Part shown: piece by piece, positions 55,877-64,000 of the stretch | How the letters are laid out: every line of letters starts with the position of its first letter | Position numbering within the stretch: position 1 is the first letter of the stretch | Program-made: the position numbers and the translations under genes | NCBI RefSeq assembly: GCF_903915725.1 | Contig: NZ_CAIWTY010000018.1 | Span: 1-64,000, forward strand | Direction: 5' to 3' | Source of the DNA: an uncultured Rhodopila sp. | GTDB taxonomy: Bacteria; Pseudomonadota; Alphaproteobacteria; Acetobacterales; Acetobacteraceae | DNA length: 64,000 nucleotides | The notes under the pieces: generated by a model | What the model was told of the DNA's origin: nothing | Seen by the model: only the letters and a program-made list of their open reading frames with translations | Database searches by the model: none

Positions 55877-57091
55877 CTACTTCAGCCCCACCAGCGAACA
55901 GCGCGACTCCGCAAGCGGCTGGAACGCCTCGTCCCCCGGAATCGTCGCGACCAGCTTGTAATAGTCCCAGGGCGCCTTCGATTCGGCCGGCGTCTTCACC
56001 TGGAACAGATACATATCGTGCACCATCAGCCCGTCCGCCCGGATGTGGCCGTTATGGGCGAAGAAATCGTTCACCGGCGTATCCCGCATCGCCCGCATCA
56101 CAGCAGCGCTGTCCGTGGTTCCCGCCGCCTGAACCGCCTGGAGGTAATGCAGCGTCGAGGAGTACACCCCCGCCTGCGACATGTTCGGCATCTTGTGCAG
56201 CCGCCCGTAGAAGCGCTTCGCCCATTGCCGCGTGGCATCGTCGCGATCCCAGTAGAACGCCGAACTCAGCAGCATGCCCTGCGTCGCCTGCAGTCCAAGG
56301 CCGTGGATGTCGTTGATATACACCAGCAGCCCGGTCAGCTTCTGGCCGCCCTGATCCAGCCCGAACTCCGCCGCCTGTTTTACCGCATTCACCAGATCGG
56401 CTCCCGCGACGGCAAACCCGACAACCTGCGCCTTCGACTGCTGCGCCTGCAGCAGGAACGACGAGTAATCCGAGGTGCCGATGGGCGCCAAAGCCTGCCC
56501 CAGCACCTGCCCGCCCGCCGCCTTCACCACCGCCGAGGTATCGGCCGCAAGCTGATGCCCGAACGTGTAGTCGGCGGTCAGGAAGAACCACGACTTGCCG
56601 CCTTGCCGGATAACCGCCTTCCCGGTGGTGTGGGCCAGCGCATAGGTGTTGTAGGTGTAGTGGACCGAGGTCGGGATGCAGGCCTCGTTGGTGATGCTGG
56701 TCGCACCCGGCCCGCTCATGATGATGATCTTGTCACGCGCCTTGGCCACCGCCATGGCGGCCAGCGCCGGGCTGGAGGCGGCGACGTCGAGCAGCGCCGC
56801 GACATGCTCGACATCGAACCACTTCGCGGCAACCGACCCGGCGATGTCGGGCTTGTTCTGGTGATCCGCCACCAGCACCTCGATCCTGCGGCCAAGCACC
56901 TCACCGCCGAAATCCTCCACCGCCATGCGCGCGGCGGTCTCGCTGCCGGCGCCGGTGACGTCGGCGTAGACGCTCGACATGTCGAGAATGAGGCCGAGCC
57001 GGATCGGTGCGGCATCGGGGGGTGTTTGCGCCAGGGCTGAGTGCGCGACGAGAACCCAACAGACAGCCAGGCCAGCCAGCAGCGCTTTCAT
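55877..57091 (-). CDS. Branched-chain amino acid ABC transporter-type periplasmic binding protein (orphan)
   Basis: 404 residues from ATG 57091 (GGGGGAT upstream). Signal peptide MKALLAGLAVCWVLVAHSALAQ, then a LivK-like fold: IRLGLILDMSSVYADVTGAGSETAARMAVEDFGGEVLGRRIEVLVADHQNKPD and a KSWFFLTADYTFGHQLAADTSAVVKAAGGQVLG hinge region. Ligands of this subgroup include aromatic acids and short amides. No permease or ATPase genes adjoin it, so it is an orphan component. Confidence 0.9.
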   Translation of the reverse strand: MKALLAGLAVCWVLVAHSALAQTPPDAAPIRLGLILDMSSVYADVTGAGSETAARMAVEDFGGEVLGRRIEVLVADHQNKPDIAGSVAAKWFDVEHVAALLDVAASSPALAAMAVAKARDKIIIMSGPGATSITNEACIPTSVHYTYNTYALAHTTGKAVIRQGGKSWFFLTADYTFGHQLAADTSAVVKAAGGQVLGQALAPIGTSDYSSFLLQAQQSKAQVVGFAVAGADLVNAVKQAAEFGLDQGGQKLTGLLVYINDIHGLGLQATQGMLLSSAFYWDRDDATRQWAKRFYGRLHKMPNMSQAGVYSSTLHYLQAVQAAGTTDSAAVMRAMRDTPVNDFFAHNGHIRADGLMVHDMYLFQVKTPAESKAPWDYYKLVATIPGDEAFQPLAESRCSLVGLK

Positions 57092-57178
57092 GCATCCCCC
57101 GATCGTCACCGCCATTCACCCCGGCGGTTTGTTCGCGGAGGTGTTACCACACGCGCCGAACCGAGTCACTTTGCCGCG

Positions 57179-57838
57179 TCAGGCAAAGCGCGGCAGAAGC
57201 TGATTCGCCAGATCGGCCGCCTCGATCATGTCGCGCGCGACGGCGGCGCTGCCCTCGCCCATTCCGGGCGCGCCATAGCCCCAGGCGGCATAGATGCAGC
57301 TTATGCCGGCGCCACCGGAGGCGAGCACGTCATTGCGATGGTCGCCCAGCATCAGTGCCTGCCCGGCATCGCCGGCCGCCTGCTCCAGCGTCGCCAGCAG
57401 ATGCGCCGGATCGGGCTTGCGCACCGGGAAACTGTCGCCGCCGCCCACCGCGCGCAGCAACGGCAGAATTCCCAGTGCCGCCAGCAAGGTGCGCGATGCC
57501 CGCTCCGGCTTGTTGGTGCAGACCGCGAACTGCCAGCCGTCCCGCGCCAACCCTTCGAGCACCGGGCGCACATGTGGAAACAGCCGGCTTTCGACCGCGA
57601 CATTCTCCTCATAGTCGGCGGCGAACGCTTTCAGCGCGGCGTCGTCCGGGGCGACGCCCCGCGCGGCGAAGGCGCGGGAGATCAGCACCGCGACGCCGTC
57701 GCCGACCATCGAGGCGACTTCGGGGGGGGCGAAGGACGCCAGCGAGCGGGCTGCCATCAGACGGTTCAGGGCTGCCGCGATGTCGGGTACCGTATCCACC
57801 AGAGTGCCATCGAGATCGAGCAGCAGGGTTCGGGCCAC
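57179..57838 (-). CDS. gph: Phosphoglycolate phosphatase-like HAD hydrolase
   Basis: 219 residues. HAD motif I is LLLDLDGTLVDTVPDIAAALN, motif II lies in the FAVCTNKPERASR region, and motif III/IV is KPDPAHLLATLEQA ... LMLGDHRNDVLASGGAG. This pattern and the cap domain fit Gph, which removes 2-phosphoglycolate. Divergent from glmU with about 100 bases between. Confidence 0.85.
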   Translation of the reverse strand: MARTLLLDLDGTLVDTVPDIAAALNRLMAARSLASFAPPEVASMVGDGVAVLISRAFAARGVAPDDAALKAFAADYEENVAVESRLFPHVRPVLEGLARDGWQFAVCTNKPERASRTLLAALGILPLLRAVGGGDSFPVRKPDPAHLLATLEQAAGDAGQALMLGDHRNDVLASGGAGISCIYAAWGYGAPGMGEGSAAVARDMIEAADLANQLLPRFA

Positions 57839-57945
57839 TATGTAGTACTCCGTAATGCGAATTGCACCAAATACGAAACGATAGTCTTTGACATGTCAGG
57901 CGGCTCGCCGCTACGCCAAGCCAGCTAGCGAAGCAGGGAACCCAA

Positions 57946-59268
57946 ATGCAAGCAACCGCCGTCATCCTGGCTGCCGGACTCGGCACGCGGATGAAATCGT
58001 CACTGCCAAAGACGCTGCACCGGCTGGCGGGAGGATCGATGCTGCGCCATCTGCTGGCAAGTTGCGAGCCGGTGTTCGACCGTATCGTGATCGTCCTGGG
58101 ACCGGATATGGACGCGGTCCGCAAGGAAGCCGCGCCGCATGTCTGCGTCGTGCAGCAGGATCGCCTCGGCACCGCCCATGCCGCGCTACAGGCGGTCGAG
58201 CTTTTTGGCTCCGGCCAGGTCGCCGTGTTGTATGCCGACAACCCGCTGATCCGCACCGCCACGCTGCGCCGCCTGTTGGACAGCCATCTGCCCGACAGCC
58301 TGTCGCTGCTGGCCTTCCGCCCGGACGACGCGGCGAAATACGGACGCGTGATCGTGGGCAATGACGGTTTCGTCGACCGCATCGTCGAGTATGCCGATGC
58401 CAGCGACGCGGAACGCGGCGAGGATCTTTGCAACGCCGGCGTTTTGTGCGGCTCGGCCCCGGCGATGCAGCGCTGGCTGCGGGCGGTGCGCAACGACAAT
58501 GCCAAGGGCGAATACTATCTGACCGACCTGGTCGCGCTGGCCCGCGCCGACGGCCGCCCGGTGATCGCGGTGGAGGCGGCCGCCGACGAACTGGCCGGCG
58601 TCAATTCCCGCGGCGAACTGGCAAAGGCGGAGGCGGTGCTGCAAGGCTGGATGCGGGATGCGGCGATGGAGGCGGGGGTCACCATGACCGATCCGTCCTC
58701 GGTGTTCCTGTCCGCCGACACGAAACTGGGGACGGACGTGACGATCGAGCCGAACGTGTTTTTCGGGCCGGGCGTGACGGTGGCATCCAACGTGACGATC
58801 CGGGCGTTCAGCCATCTGGAGGGCGCGGCTATCGGTCCCGGCTCCGTCATTGGTCCGTTCGCGCGGCTGCGGCCAGGTGCGAAGCTGGCCGAGGACGTGC
58901 ATGTCGGCAATTTCGTCGAGGTGAAGGCGGCGGCGCTGGCGAAGGGCGTCAAGGCCAACCACCTCTCGTATATCGGCGATGCCACCATAGGCAGCGGCAC
59001 GAATGTCGGCGCCGGGACTATCACCTGCAACTATGACGGCACCAACAAGTTCCGCACCACCATCGGCGCGAACGTCTTCATCGGTTCCGACACCGCTCTG
59101 GTCGCCCCTGTCACCGTCGGCGACGGCGCGATCATCGGCGCCGGCAGTGTGATCACCGAGGACGTGGCACCGGACGCGTTGGCCCTGGCGCGCGGGCGGC
59201 AGGTGCAAAAACCGGGACGGGCCACTGAACTGCGCGCTGCGGCGAAGGCGAAGAAGGAGAAAGTCTGA
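57946..59268 (+). CDS. glmU: Bifunctional UDP-N-acetylglucosamine pyrophosphorylase/glucosamine-1-phosphate acetyltransferase
   Basis: 440 residues. N-terminal uridyltransferase with ILAAGLGTRMKSSLPKTLHRLAG and C-terminal left-handed beta-helix acetyltransferase with the active-site KANHLSYIGDATIGSGTNVGAGTITCNYDGTNKF. It makes UDP-GlcNAc for peptidoglycan and lipopolysaccharide. The stop overlaps glmS by one base (TGATG), so the two genes are coupled. Confidence 0.96.
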   Translation: MQATAVILAAGLGTRMKSSLPKTLHRLAGGSMLRHLLASCEPVFDRIVIVLGPDMDAVRKEAAPHVCVVQQDRLGTAHAALQAVELFGSGQVAVLYADNPLIRTATLRRLLDSHLPDSLSLLAFRPDDAAKYGRVIVGNDGFVDRIVEYADASDAERGEDLCNAGVLCGSAPAMQRWLRAVRNDNAKGEYYLTDLVALARADGRPVIAVEAAADELAGVNSRGELAKAEAVLQGWMRDAAMEAGVTMTDPSSVFLSADTKLGTDVTIEPNVFFGPGVTVASNVTIRAFSHLEGAAIGPGSVIGPFARLRPGAKLAEDVHVGNFVEVKAAALAKGVKANHLSYIGDATIGSGTNVGAGTITCNYDGTNKFRTTIGANVFIGSDTALVAPVTVGDGAIIGAGSVITEDVAPDALALARGRQVQKPGRATELRAAAKAKKEKV

Positions 59269-61094
59269 TGTGCGGGATTGTCGGTGTTATCGGTGCGGGT
59301 TCGGCTGCTCCCATCATCCTGGAAGCGCTGCGCCGCCTGGAGTACCGCGGCTATGACAGCGCCGGCATCGCCACTTTGGTGGACGGCAAGATCGAGCGCC
59401 GCCGCGCCGAAGGCAAGCTGAACAACCTCGCCGCCTCCCTGGAACGCACCGCGCTGCCCGGCACCATCGGCGTCGGCCACACCCGCTGGGCGACGCATGG
59501 CGCGCCGACGGAAAGCAACGCGCATCCGCACGGCACGTCGCGCGTCTCGCTGGTGCATAACGGCATCATCGAGAACCACGCCGAACTGCGCGCCGAACTT
59601 GAGGCCGCGGGGCAGGTCTTCCATACCGAGACGGATACCGAGACCGTCGCTCAGCTTGTGGACCTGTATCTCAGGCAGGGCCTGCCGCCGATAGACGCCG
59701 CCGGCAAGGCGCTGAAGCGGCTTGAGGGCGCCTATGCGCTAGCGATCATCTTCGCCGGCGAGCCGGACCTGATGGTCGCCGCCCAGCACGGCGCCCCGCT
59801 CGCGGTGGGCTTTGGCGACAACGAGATGTTCGTCGGCTCGGACGCGCTGGCGCTGGCGCCGCTGACGCCGAAGATCGCCTATCTGCGCGACGGCGACTGG
59901 ACCGTGGTGCACCGGCACGGCGCCGACTTCTTCGACATGGACGGCAACCCGGTCGAGCGCGAGATCAAGCTGACCCGCATGACCGGGGCCGCCATCGGCA
60001 AGGGCAACTACCGACACTTCATGGAAAAGGAGTTGCACGAGCACCCGGCCGTCATCGGCGACACGCTGCACCGTATGGTCAATCCCGCCACTCGTGCGGT
60101 GGCTCTGCCGGACGATCTGGGCATCGATTTCGCCACCGTGCCGCGCATCACCATGAGCGCCTGCGGCAGCGCCTTCTACGCCGGGCTGGTTGGCCGCTGG
60201 TGGTTCGAGGCAGTCGCCCGCATCCCGACCGACGGCGACGTGGCCAGCGAGTTCCGCTACCGCACCCCGCCGATGCCGAAGGGCGGCCTCGGGCTGCTGG
60301 TGTCGCAGTCGGGCGAGACGGCGGATACGCTGGCGGCGTTGCGCTACATGCGCCGCGAGGGGCAGCAGATCCTGTCGATCCTCAACGTCGCCGAAAGCAC
60401 CATGGCCCGCGAAAGTGACGCCGTGCTGGAAACCGTCGCCGGCCCCGAGATCGGCGTGGCCAGCACCAAGGCGTTCACTGCGCAGTTGTCGGTGCTTGCC
60501 TGTCTGGCGCTTGCCGCGGCGCGGGCGCGCGGGTCCATCGACGCCGAACAGGAGGCGCGGATGACCGCGGCCCTGCTGGAAGTGCCCGGCCGCGCCGCGG
60601 AGGTGCTGGAATATGACGAGGCAATCCAGGCGATCGCCCAGCGTGTCTCGAAGGCGCGCGATGTGCTGTTCCTCGGCCGCGGCAATTGCTTCCCGATCGC
60701 CATGGAAGGCGCGCTGAAGCTGAAGGAGATCAGCTACATCCATGCCGAGGGCTACGCCGCCGGGGAGATGAAGCACGGGCCGATAGCGTTGATCGATCCG
60801 GCGGTGCCGGTGATCGCCATCGCTCCGTCCGGGCCGCTGTTCGAGAAGACCGCGTCCAACCTGCAGGAAGCGGCGGCGCGCGGCGGCCAGGTGATCGTGT
60901 TCAGCGATGCGGCGGGGGCGGCGAAGCTGAAAGGGATCGCGGCGGATACCATCATCCTGCCGGCTGTCGATCCGTTCGTCGCGCCGATCCTGTATGCGAT
61001 CCCGGTGCAGGTGCTGGCTTACCATGTGGCGGTGCTGAAAGGCACGGACGTCGATCAGCCGCGGAATTTGGCGAAGTCGGTGACGGTGGAGTAG
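59268..61094 (+). CDS. glmS: Glutamine--fructose-6-phosphate aminotransferase
   Basis: 608 residues. N-terminal Ntn amidotransferase exposing Cys after Met removal (MCGIVGVIG), with GHTRWATHGAPTESNAHPH. Two SIS sugar-isomerase domains follow (SACGSAFYAGLVGRWWFE, SQSGETADTLAALRYM, FLGRGNCFPIAMEGALKLKEISYIHAEGYAAGEMKHGPIAL), ending DQPRNLAKSVTVE as in all GlmS. It makes glucosamine-6-phosphate, the entry to the GlmU pathway. No glmS ribozyme-like sequence is possible in the one-base overlap with glmU. Confidence 0.97.
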   Translation: MCGIVGVIGAGSAAPIILEALRRLEYRGYDSAGIATLVDGKIERRRAEGKLNNLAASLERTALPGTIGVGHTRWATHGAPTESNAHPHGTSRVSLVHNGIIENHAELRAELEAAGQVFHTETDTETVAQLVDLYLRQGLPPIDAAGKALKRLEGAYALAIIFAGEPDLMVAAQHGAPLAVGFGDNEMFVGSDALALAPLTPKIAYLRDGDWTVVHRHGADFFDMDGNPVEREIKLTRMTGAAIGKGNYRHFMEKELHEHPAVIGDTLHRMVNPATRAVALPDDLGIDFATVPRITMSACGSAFYAGLVGRWWFEAVARIPTDGDVASEFRYRTPPMPKGGLGLLVSQSGETADTLAALRYMRREGQQILSILNVAESTMARESDAVLETVAGPEIGVASTKAFTAQLSVLACLALAAARARGSIDAEQEARMTAALLEVPGRAAEVLEYDEAIQAIAQRVSKARDVLFLGRGNCFPIAMEGALKLKEISYIHAEGYAAGEMKHGPIALIDPAVPVIAIAPSGPLFEKTASNLQEAAARGGQVIVFSDAAGAAKLKGIAADTIILPAVDPFVAPILYAIPVQVLAYHVAVLKGTDVDQPRNLAKSVTVE

Positions 61095-61351
61095 GCGGGG
61101 CGGCCGAGAAGGATGTGTGGCCGGACCGCCCTCGCCCTATCTTCATGGCCAGGCGTGTCCCCGTGGCTATCAGGATTGAGGGCCGGGCGGAGCAACGGCT
61201 TCCACCTCACCGTAATGGCCGGGCGAGTCCCGGCCATTACGGTGAAGGCGGAGACGGTTCAGCACGATCATTCTCCGCGCGACCGCTTGTCCCGACAGCT
61301 ACGGGGCGCAGGCCCAGGGCGCAGGCCGGCCATCCACGCCTATGATTCGAA
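61095..61351. repeat. Palindromic repeats between convergent glmS and phospholipase genes
   Basis: The clearest element is a perfect 16-base stem, CACCGTAATGGCCGGG (61208-61223) and CCCGGCCATTACGGTG (61229-61244), with a 5-base loop. A CATGGCCA...GTGGCTA pair precedes it, and GGCCGGCCATCCACGCC at about 61327-61343 matches part of the REP-like family seen at 267, 4711 and 35584. It may terminate both convergent genes. Confidence 0.65.
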
Positions 61352-62785
61352 TTACTGCCCGCCCAGAAAAGCCTTTACATGCGCCGCGATATCCGGTGCG
61401 GCAGCCGCGACGGTCGGGTGCGCCGGCACCGGGTCCGGCACGGTGGTCAGCCGTTGCACATGCGCGCCGACATTGGCCGCCGCCGTGGGCAGCAGCATTG
61501 CCGCCGTGCTCAGACCCTTCTGCATCCCGTTCGGCGCCCGTGCCGCCGATCGGCTGAGTTGTTCGGGCGAGACGGGGACCTTGGGCACCGCAATCGACTC
61601 GGGACCGTTATTGCTACCGTCTCCGGTCAGCGCCTCCAGCAGGTCGGGTGCGGCCGCATCGCGCGGCGTTAGCGCGGGAAAATTGAAAAACCTGCGTAAG
61701 GTCGCGATGATCGAGGTGTGATCGAACGGGGTTGCCCCGGGTGGCCGGATAATCGAGCCGGGTGGAACGTAAGGCGAAATAATGACCGCCGGCACCCGCA
61801 CCCCGAAACGATCGAACGCGAATCCGTCCGGAGCCGGGCCGCCGGGAGGCGTCGCGGCGGGCGGAAGGACATGGTCGTAGCAACCGCCATGCTCATCATA
61901 GGTGATGATCAGCAGCGTGTTCGCCCATCCGGGCCCGCCGCGCACCGCGTTGTAAACCGCGGCGATCAGCGCCTCTCCGAACGCCACATCATGCGGCGGA
62001 TGCTGGTCGTTTGGCATCTTCTTCAGCACCGGATCGGTGAAGTAGCGCGGCTCGATGAAGCTGTACGCGGGAAGATTGCCGTTCCTGGCGTCGTTGGCGA
62101 AATCCTGCTCGAAGAAACGGAAATGCGTGAACGCGTCCCGCCATAGCCTGGCCAAGGTCGCAGATTGCGGAATATCGTGGAAATACACCCGCCACGTATG
62201 CCCGGCATCCTGTAGCCGGTTGAACACGGTGTCCATGTTGTAGGGAAAATGCGTCGGCGAGTTGTTGACATAGCCGTTCGCGGTCGCGGTATGGACAAAG
62301 AACCGGTTGGGCCAGGTCTGGCAGGGCGCCGAGGCATGCCAGCGATCCGAAACGCCGAAGGCGCGCGCCAACTGACTGAGCACCGGCACCTGGTCGGGGG
62401 TGAAATAATGCATCACCGCCGCCGGATCGGGTGCCGGATCGACCTTCGGATCCGGCGGCGGCTGGCGCATATAGTTGTCGACGAAGCCGTCCATCGCCGG
62501 AGCGCCGGTGTTGGGCTGGCCGTCAGCCACCAGGCCATTGATCTGCATAGCGATGTCGGTGAACAACTCGCCCGGATCAGGGTCCGGTATGGACGCTGCC
62601 GTCGGCGTGAAGTCCGGCGACTTCCACACCGGCACGGTCTGCTGCAATCCGCCGGGCTTGTGCCAAACGTTTTGCTCCGTGCCGTCCAGGCCGTCGAACG
62701 TCTCATCGCTCTGGTAAAGCATTCCCAGCATCGAATCGAACGAGCGATTTTCCAGCATCAGGACAACGACATGCTTGATGTCCAT
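61352..62785 (-). CDS. Phospholipase C/acid phosphatase-type phosphoesterase
   Basis: 477 residues from ATG 62785, with CAGGAGAAAG upstream. Phosphoesterase family pattern: HVVVLMLENRSFDSMLGM at the N-terminus, LARAFGVSDRWHAS, SFIEPRYF and LLIITYDEHGGCYDHVLPP, then a C-terminal phospholipase C-type tail. It has no signal peptide or twin-arginine motif, unlike many secreted PLCs. Substrate could be phosphatidylcholine or another phosphoester. A tandem 14-base repeat lies just upstream. Confidence 0.88.
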   Translation of the reverse strand: MDIKHVVVLMLENRSFDSMLGMLYQSDETFDGLDGTEQNVWHKPGGLQQTVPVWKSPDFTPTAASIPDPDPGELFTDIAMQINGLVADGQPNTGAPAMDGFVDNYMRQPPPDPKVDPAPDPAAVMHYFTPDQVPVLSQLARAFGVSDRWHASAPCQTWPNRFFVHTATANGYVNNSPTHFPYNMDTVFNRLQDAGHTWRVYFHDIPQSATLARLWRDAFTHFRFFEQDFANDARNGNLPAYSFIEPRYFTDPVLKKMPNDQHPPHDVAFGEALIAAVYNAVRGGPGWANTLLIITYDEHGGCYDHVLPPAATPPGGPAPDGFAFDRFGVRVPAVIISPYVPPGSIIRPPGATPFDHTSIIATLRRFFNFPALTPRDAAAPDLLEALTGDGSNNGPESIAVPKVPVSPEQLSRSAARAPNGMQKGLSTAAMLLPTAAANVGAHVQRLTTVPDPVPAHPTVAAAAPDIAAHVKAFLGGQ

Positions 62786-62835
62786 TGGCTTTCTCCTGCA
62801 CGGAATATCAGAGCGGAAACGGCACGGTTTGTCTA

Positions 62836-62863
62836 CTACCCCTTTGGAACTACCCCTTTGGAA
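62836..62863. repeat. Tandem 14-base duplication upstream of the phospholipase gene
   Basis: CTACCCCTTTGGAA occurs twice head-to-tail at 62836-62849 and 62850-62863, about 50 bases before the phospholipase C-type start. It may be a replication-slippage product in the promoter region or a direct-repeat regulator site. Confidence 0.8.
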
Positions 62864-62989
62864 CATGGTCCGATGTGACAACGGTCACACGATCGGCCCG
62901 GCAAGCGCCGGCTCATCGTTCTGTCCGGTGATGCAACCCGGCGGCTGCCGTCGCGTTTGCGGCTCAAGCAGGGTTGGGGATGGTCTGAA

Positions 62990-63250
62990 ATGAGCGATGA
63001 GGCGAATACGGCTCCGGGCATGGGCGCCGGCGTGCGACCGGATGCATCGACACCATTCGCCGCAAGTCGTGGCCTGCTGCGAGCGGCGGGGCATCCGGCG
63101 CGGGACACCGACCAGCTCGCCGCATTTGTGCAGCAGCAGCCATTGACCGCCGCAGTGGTCGCCTTGGCTGTTGGTTTCGTCCTCGGAAAAATTAGCCAGG
63201 CCATGCATGCGGCCGGACTGTCGCGAAATACTGCCGGCGGACTTTGTTGA
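62990..63250 (+). CDS. Small membrane-anchored hypothetical protein
   Basis: 86 residues from ATG 62990 (a start at 62957 adds 11). A Gly/Ala-rich soluble N-terminus and helix (DTDQLAAFVQQQP) precede a single membrane segment, LTAAVVALAVGFVLGKI. The layout recalls the C-terminal anchor of ElaB/YqjD-like (DUF883) proteins, but there is no firm match. Confidence 0.5.
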   Translation: MSDEANTAPGMGAGVRPDASTPFAASRGLLRAAGHPARDTDQLAAFVQQQPLTAAVVALAVGFVLGKISQAMHAAGLSRNTAGGLC

Positions 63251-63459
63251 CCGGGGACCGTTCCGGACGTCCTTGATCGCCTTGCGGTTGGCGCAGACAG
63301 CGAATCTCGGCAAAATAACGTCGCGGACCGTTTGCCCGGGTCGCGCCGACCCAAGGGTCAGCCGCCGCTAATTCGTGCTCGCGGGCGGTGCTTCGCTAGG
63401 ACGCTAAGCCGGCAATCGGGTTGCGCCCGATCGCCGGCTGGACAACGCTGCCGGATCGC

Positions 63460-63654
63460 TCAGACGATTGGTCCTCTGCCCCGTCCCAGAAAATTCATGA
63501 TCAGCACGACCAGGAACACGACAATGAAAATATAGAACAGGATCTGAGCAATGCCCGCGGCAGTGCCTGCGATACCACCGAAACCAAGGAAGCCGGCGAT
63601 AAGAGCTATGACAAGCGCCACCAGCGCATAATATAACAAATTGCCTGCTGGCAT
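63460..63654 (-). CDS. DUF1328 family small membrane protein
   Basis: 64 residues from ATG 63654, with GGAGGAAG upstream. Two hydrophobic helices with the DUF1328 pattern: [47 protein letters not shown]. Such proteins are abundant in proteobacteria, often stress-linked, and of unknown function. Confidence 0.92.
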   Translation of the reverse strand: MPAGNLLYYALVALVIALIAGFLGFGGIAGTAAGIAQILFYIFIVVFLVVLIMNFLGRGRGPIV

Positions 63655-64000
63655 ATCTTCCTCCAACTTGAGCACGGCCCGGGGCCGTCCGTTCGACGAA
63701 CATAGTGCGATCAAACTGTAGCCGACAAAGCGAAAACCGTCGACCTAAGAACCGGGTTTCATCGGCTGCGATCACCTTTCCGGGGCTGCCGTTCACTCAA
63801 ACTAATATCGCATCGAACAGCATCCGCCGCTCGCCCGGTGAATCCGAAACTCCCTGTCACATCGCGCGACTCCAGGACGATGTGCTAACGCCTGCGGTGT
63901 TGCAGACGTGGAGGCCTCCAGTTGAAGAAACCGAAACGGCGACGCACCGCGTCCGGGCGCAATCAGGGTCGCACGCCGGCGGCACCAACGCTGTCCACCA
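63655..64000. other. End of window, no firm gene
   Basis: Nothing recognised. A frame from TTG 63922 to the window edge reads KKPKRRRTASGRNQGRTPAA behind a GGAGG-type site and could be the Arg-rich start of a protein continuing outside. Confidence 0.3.

Overview
This is a high-GC chromosomal window from an alphaproteobacterium, most likely a member of the Acetobacteraceae (Rhodospirillales). The assignment rests on the housekeeping content (yfgM-bamB-der order, MoxR/DUF58/DUF4159 cluster, DUF1285-NUDIX pair, CreA, fused molybdopterin-binding/MobA-like protein with XdhC) and on codon use rich in G and C. I cannot name the genus from the sequence alone. No rRNA, CRISPR array, replication origin or intact insertion sequence is visible; there is one tRNA, tRNA-Arg(CCG).

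The most striking locus is at 848-4693: a family 2A (SrpI-like) encapsulin shell gene, a SufS-type cysteine desulfurase with a long disordered N-terminal extension built from four tandem repeat units, and a serine O-acetyltransferase. The gene order and overlaps indicate one operon making a sulfur-handling protein nanocompartment: the acetyltransferase feeds cysteine synthesis, the encapsulated desulfurase removes sulfur from cysteine, and the shell confines the product. A 760-base gene-free leader with long inverted repeats precedes it.

Region by region: 4.8-8.8 kb holds der, bamB, a yfgM-like gene (all minus strand) and a small lipoprotein gene. 8.9-14.2 kb starts at tRNA-Arg and is accessory: a hypothetical gene, a serine recombinase with a substituted catalytic arginine, two secreted proteins, a small orphan gene and a doubly broken NAD(P)H-quinone reductase pseudogene. 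14.4-20.6 kb holds a TcuA-like flavoprotein, an SMP-30 family lactonase, trehalose-6-phosphate synthase, a glycosyltransferase and an AT-richer methyltransferase-like gene. guaA (21.0-22.6 kb) borders a toxin-antitoxin cluster (22.7-27.0 kb): a frameshift-split TPR-HEPN gene, HigBA, two decayed VapC-like PIN genes with one Phd antitoxin, and a BrnT-type toxin with its HTH antitoxin.

27.0-33.7 kb is a tightly overlapping minus-strand operon (MoxR, DUF58, DUF4159, large vWA-like membrane protein), divergent from DUF1285-NUDIX-creA. 36-42 kb holds epmA, a DASS anion transporter, a glutathione transferase, a GT87 membrane glycosyltransferase, an AhpD-like protein and a quinone oxidoreductase. 42-44.5 kb is a second small accessory patch: an MNT/HEPN pair, a decayed partial HEPN copy and a TPR membrane protein. 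44.8-50.7 kb holds molybdenum-enzyme accessory genes, efp (the substrate of EpmA), an inositol monophosphatase, a macrodomain hydrolase, a YghU-like transferase and a CBS protein. 50.9-57.8 kb holds a double-kinase hybrid histidine kinase, a Fic protein with an elaborate symmetric operator-like site at its start, an orphan periplasmic binding protein and gph. 57.9-61.1 kb is glmU-glmS, and the window ends with a phospholipase C family gene and small membrane proteins.

A family of palindromic intergenic repeats (cores resembling ATGGCGGGC/GCCCGCCAT, bounded by CGTCATGG/CCATGACG) recurs at 267, 4711, 35584 and, in altered form, near 14313 and 61208.
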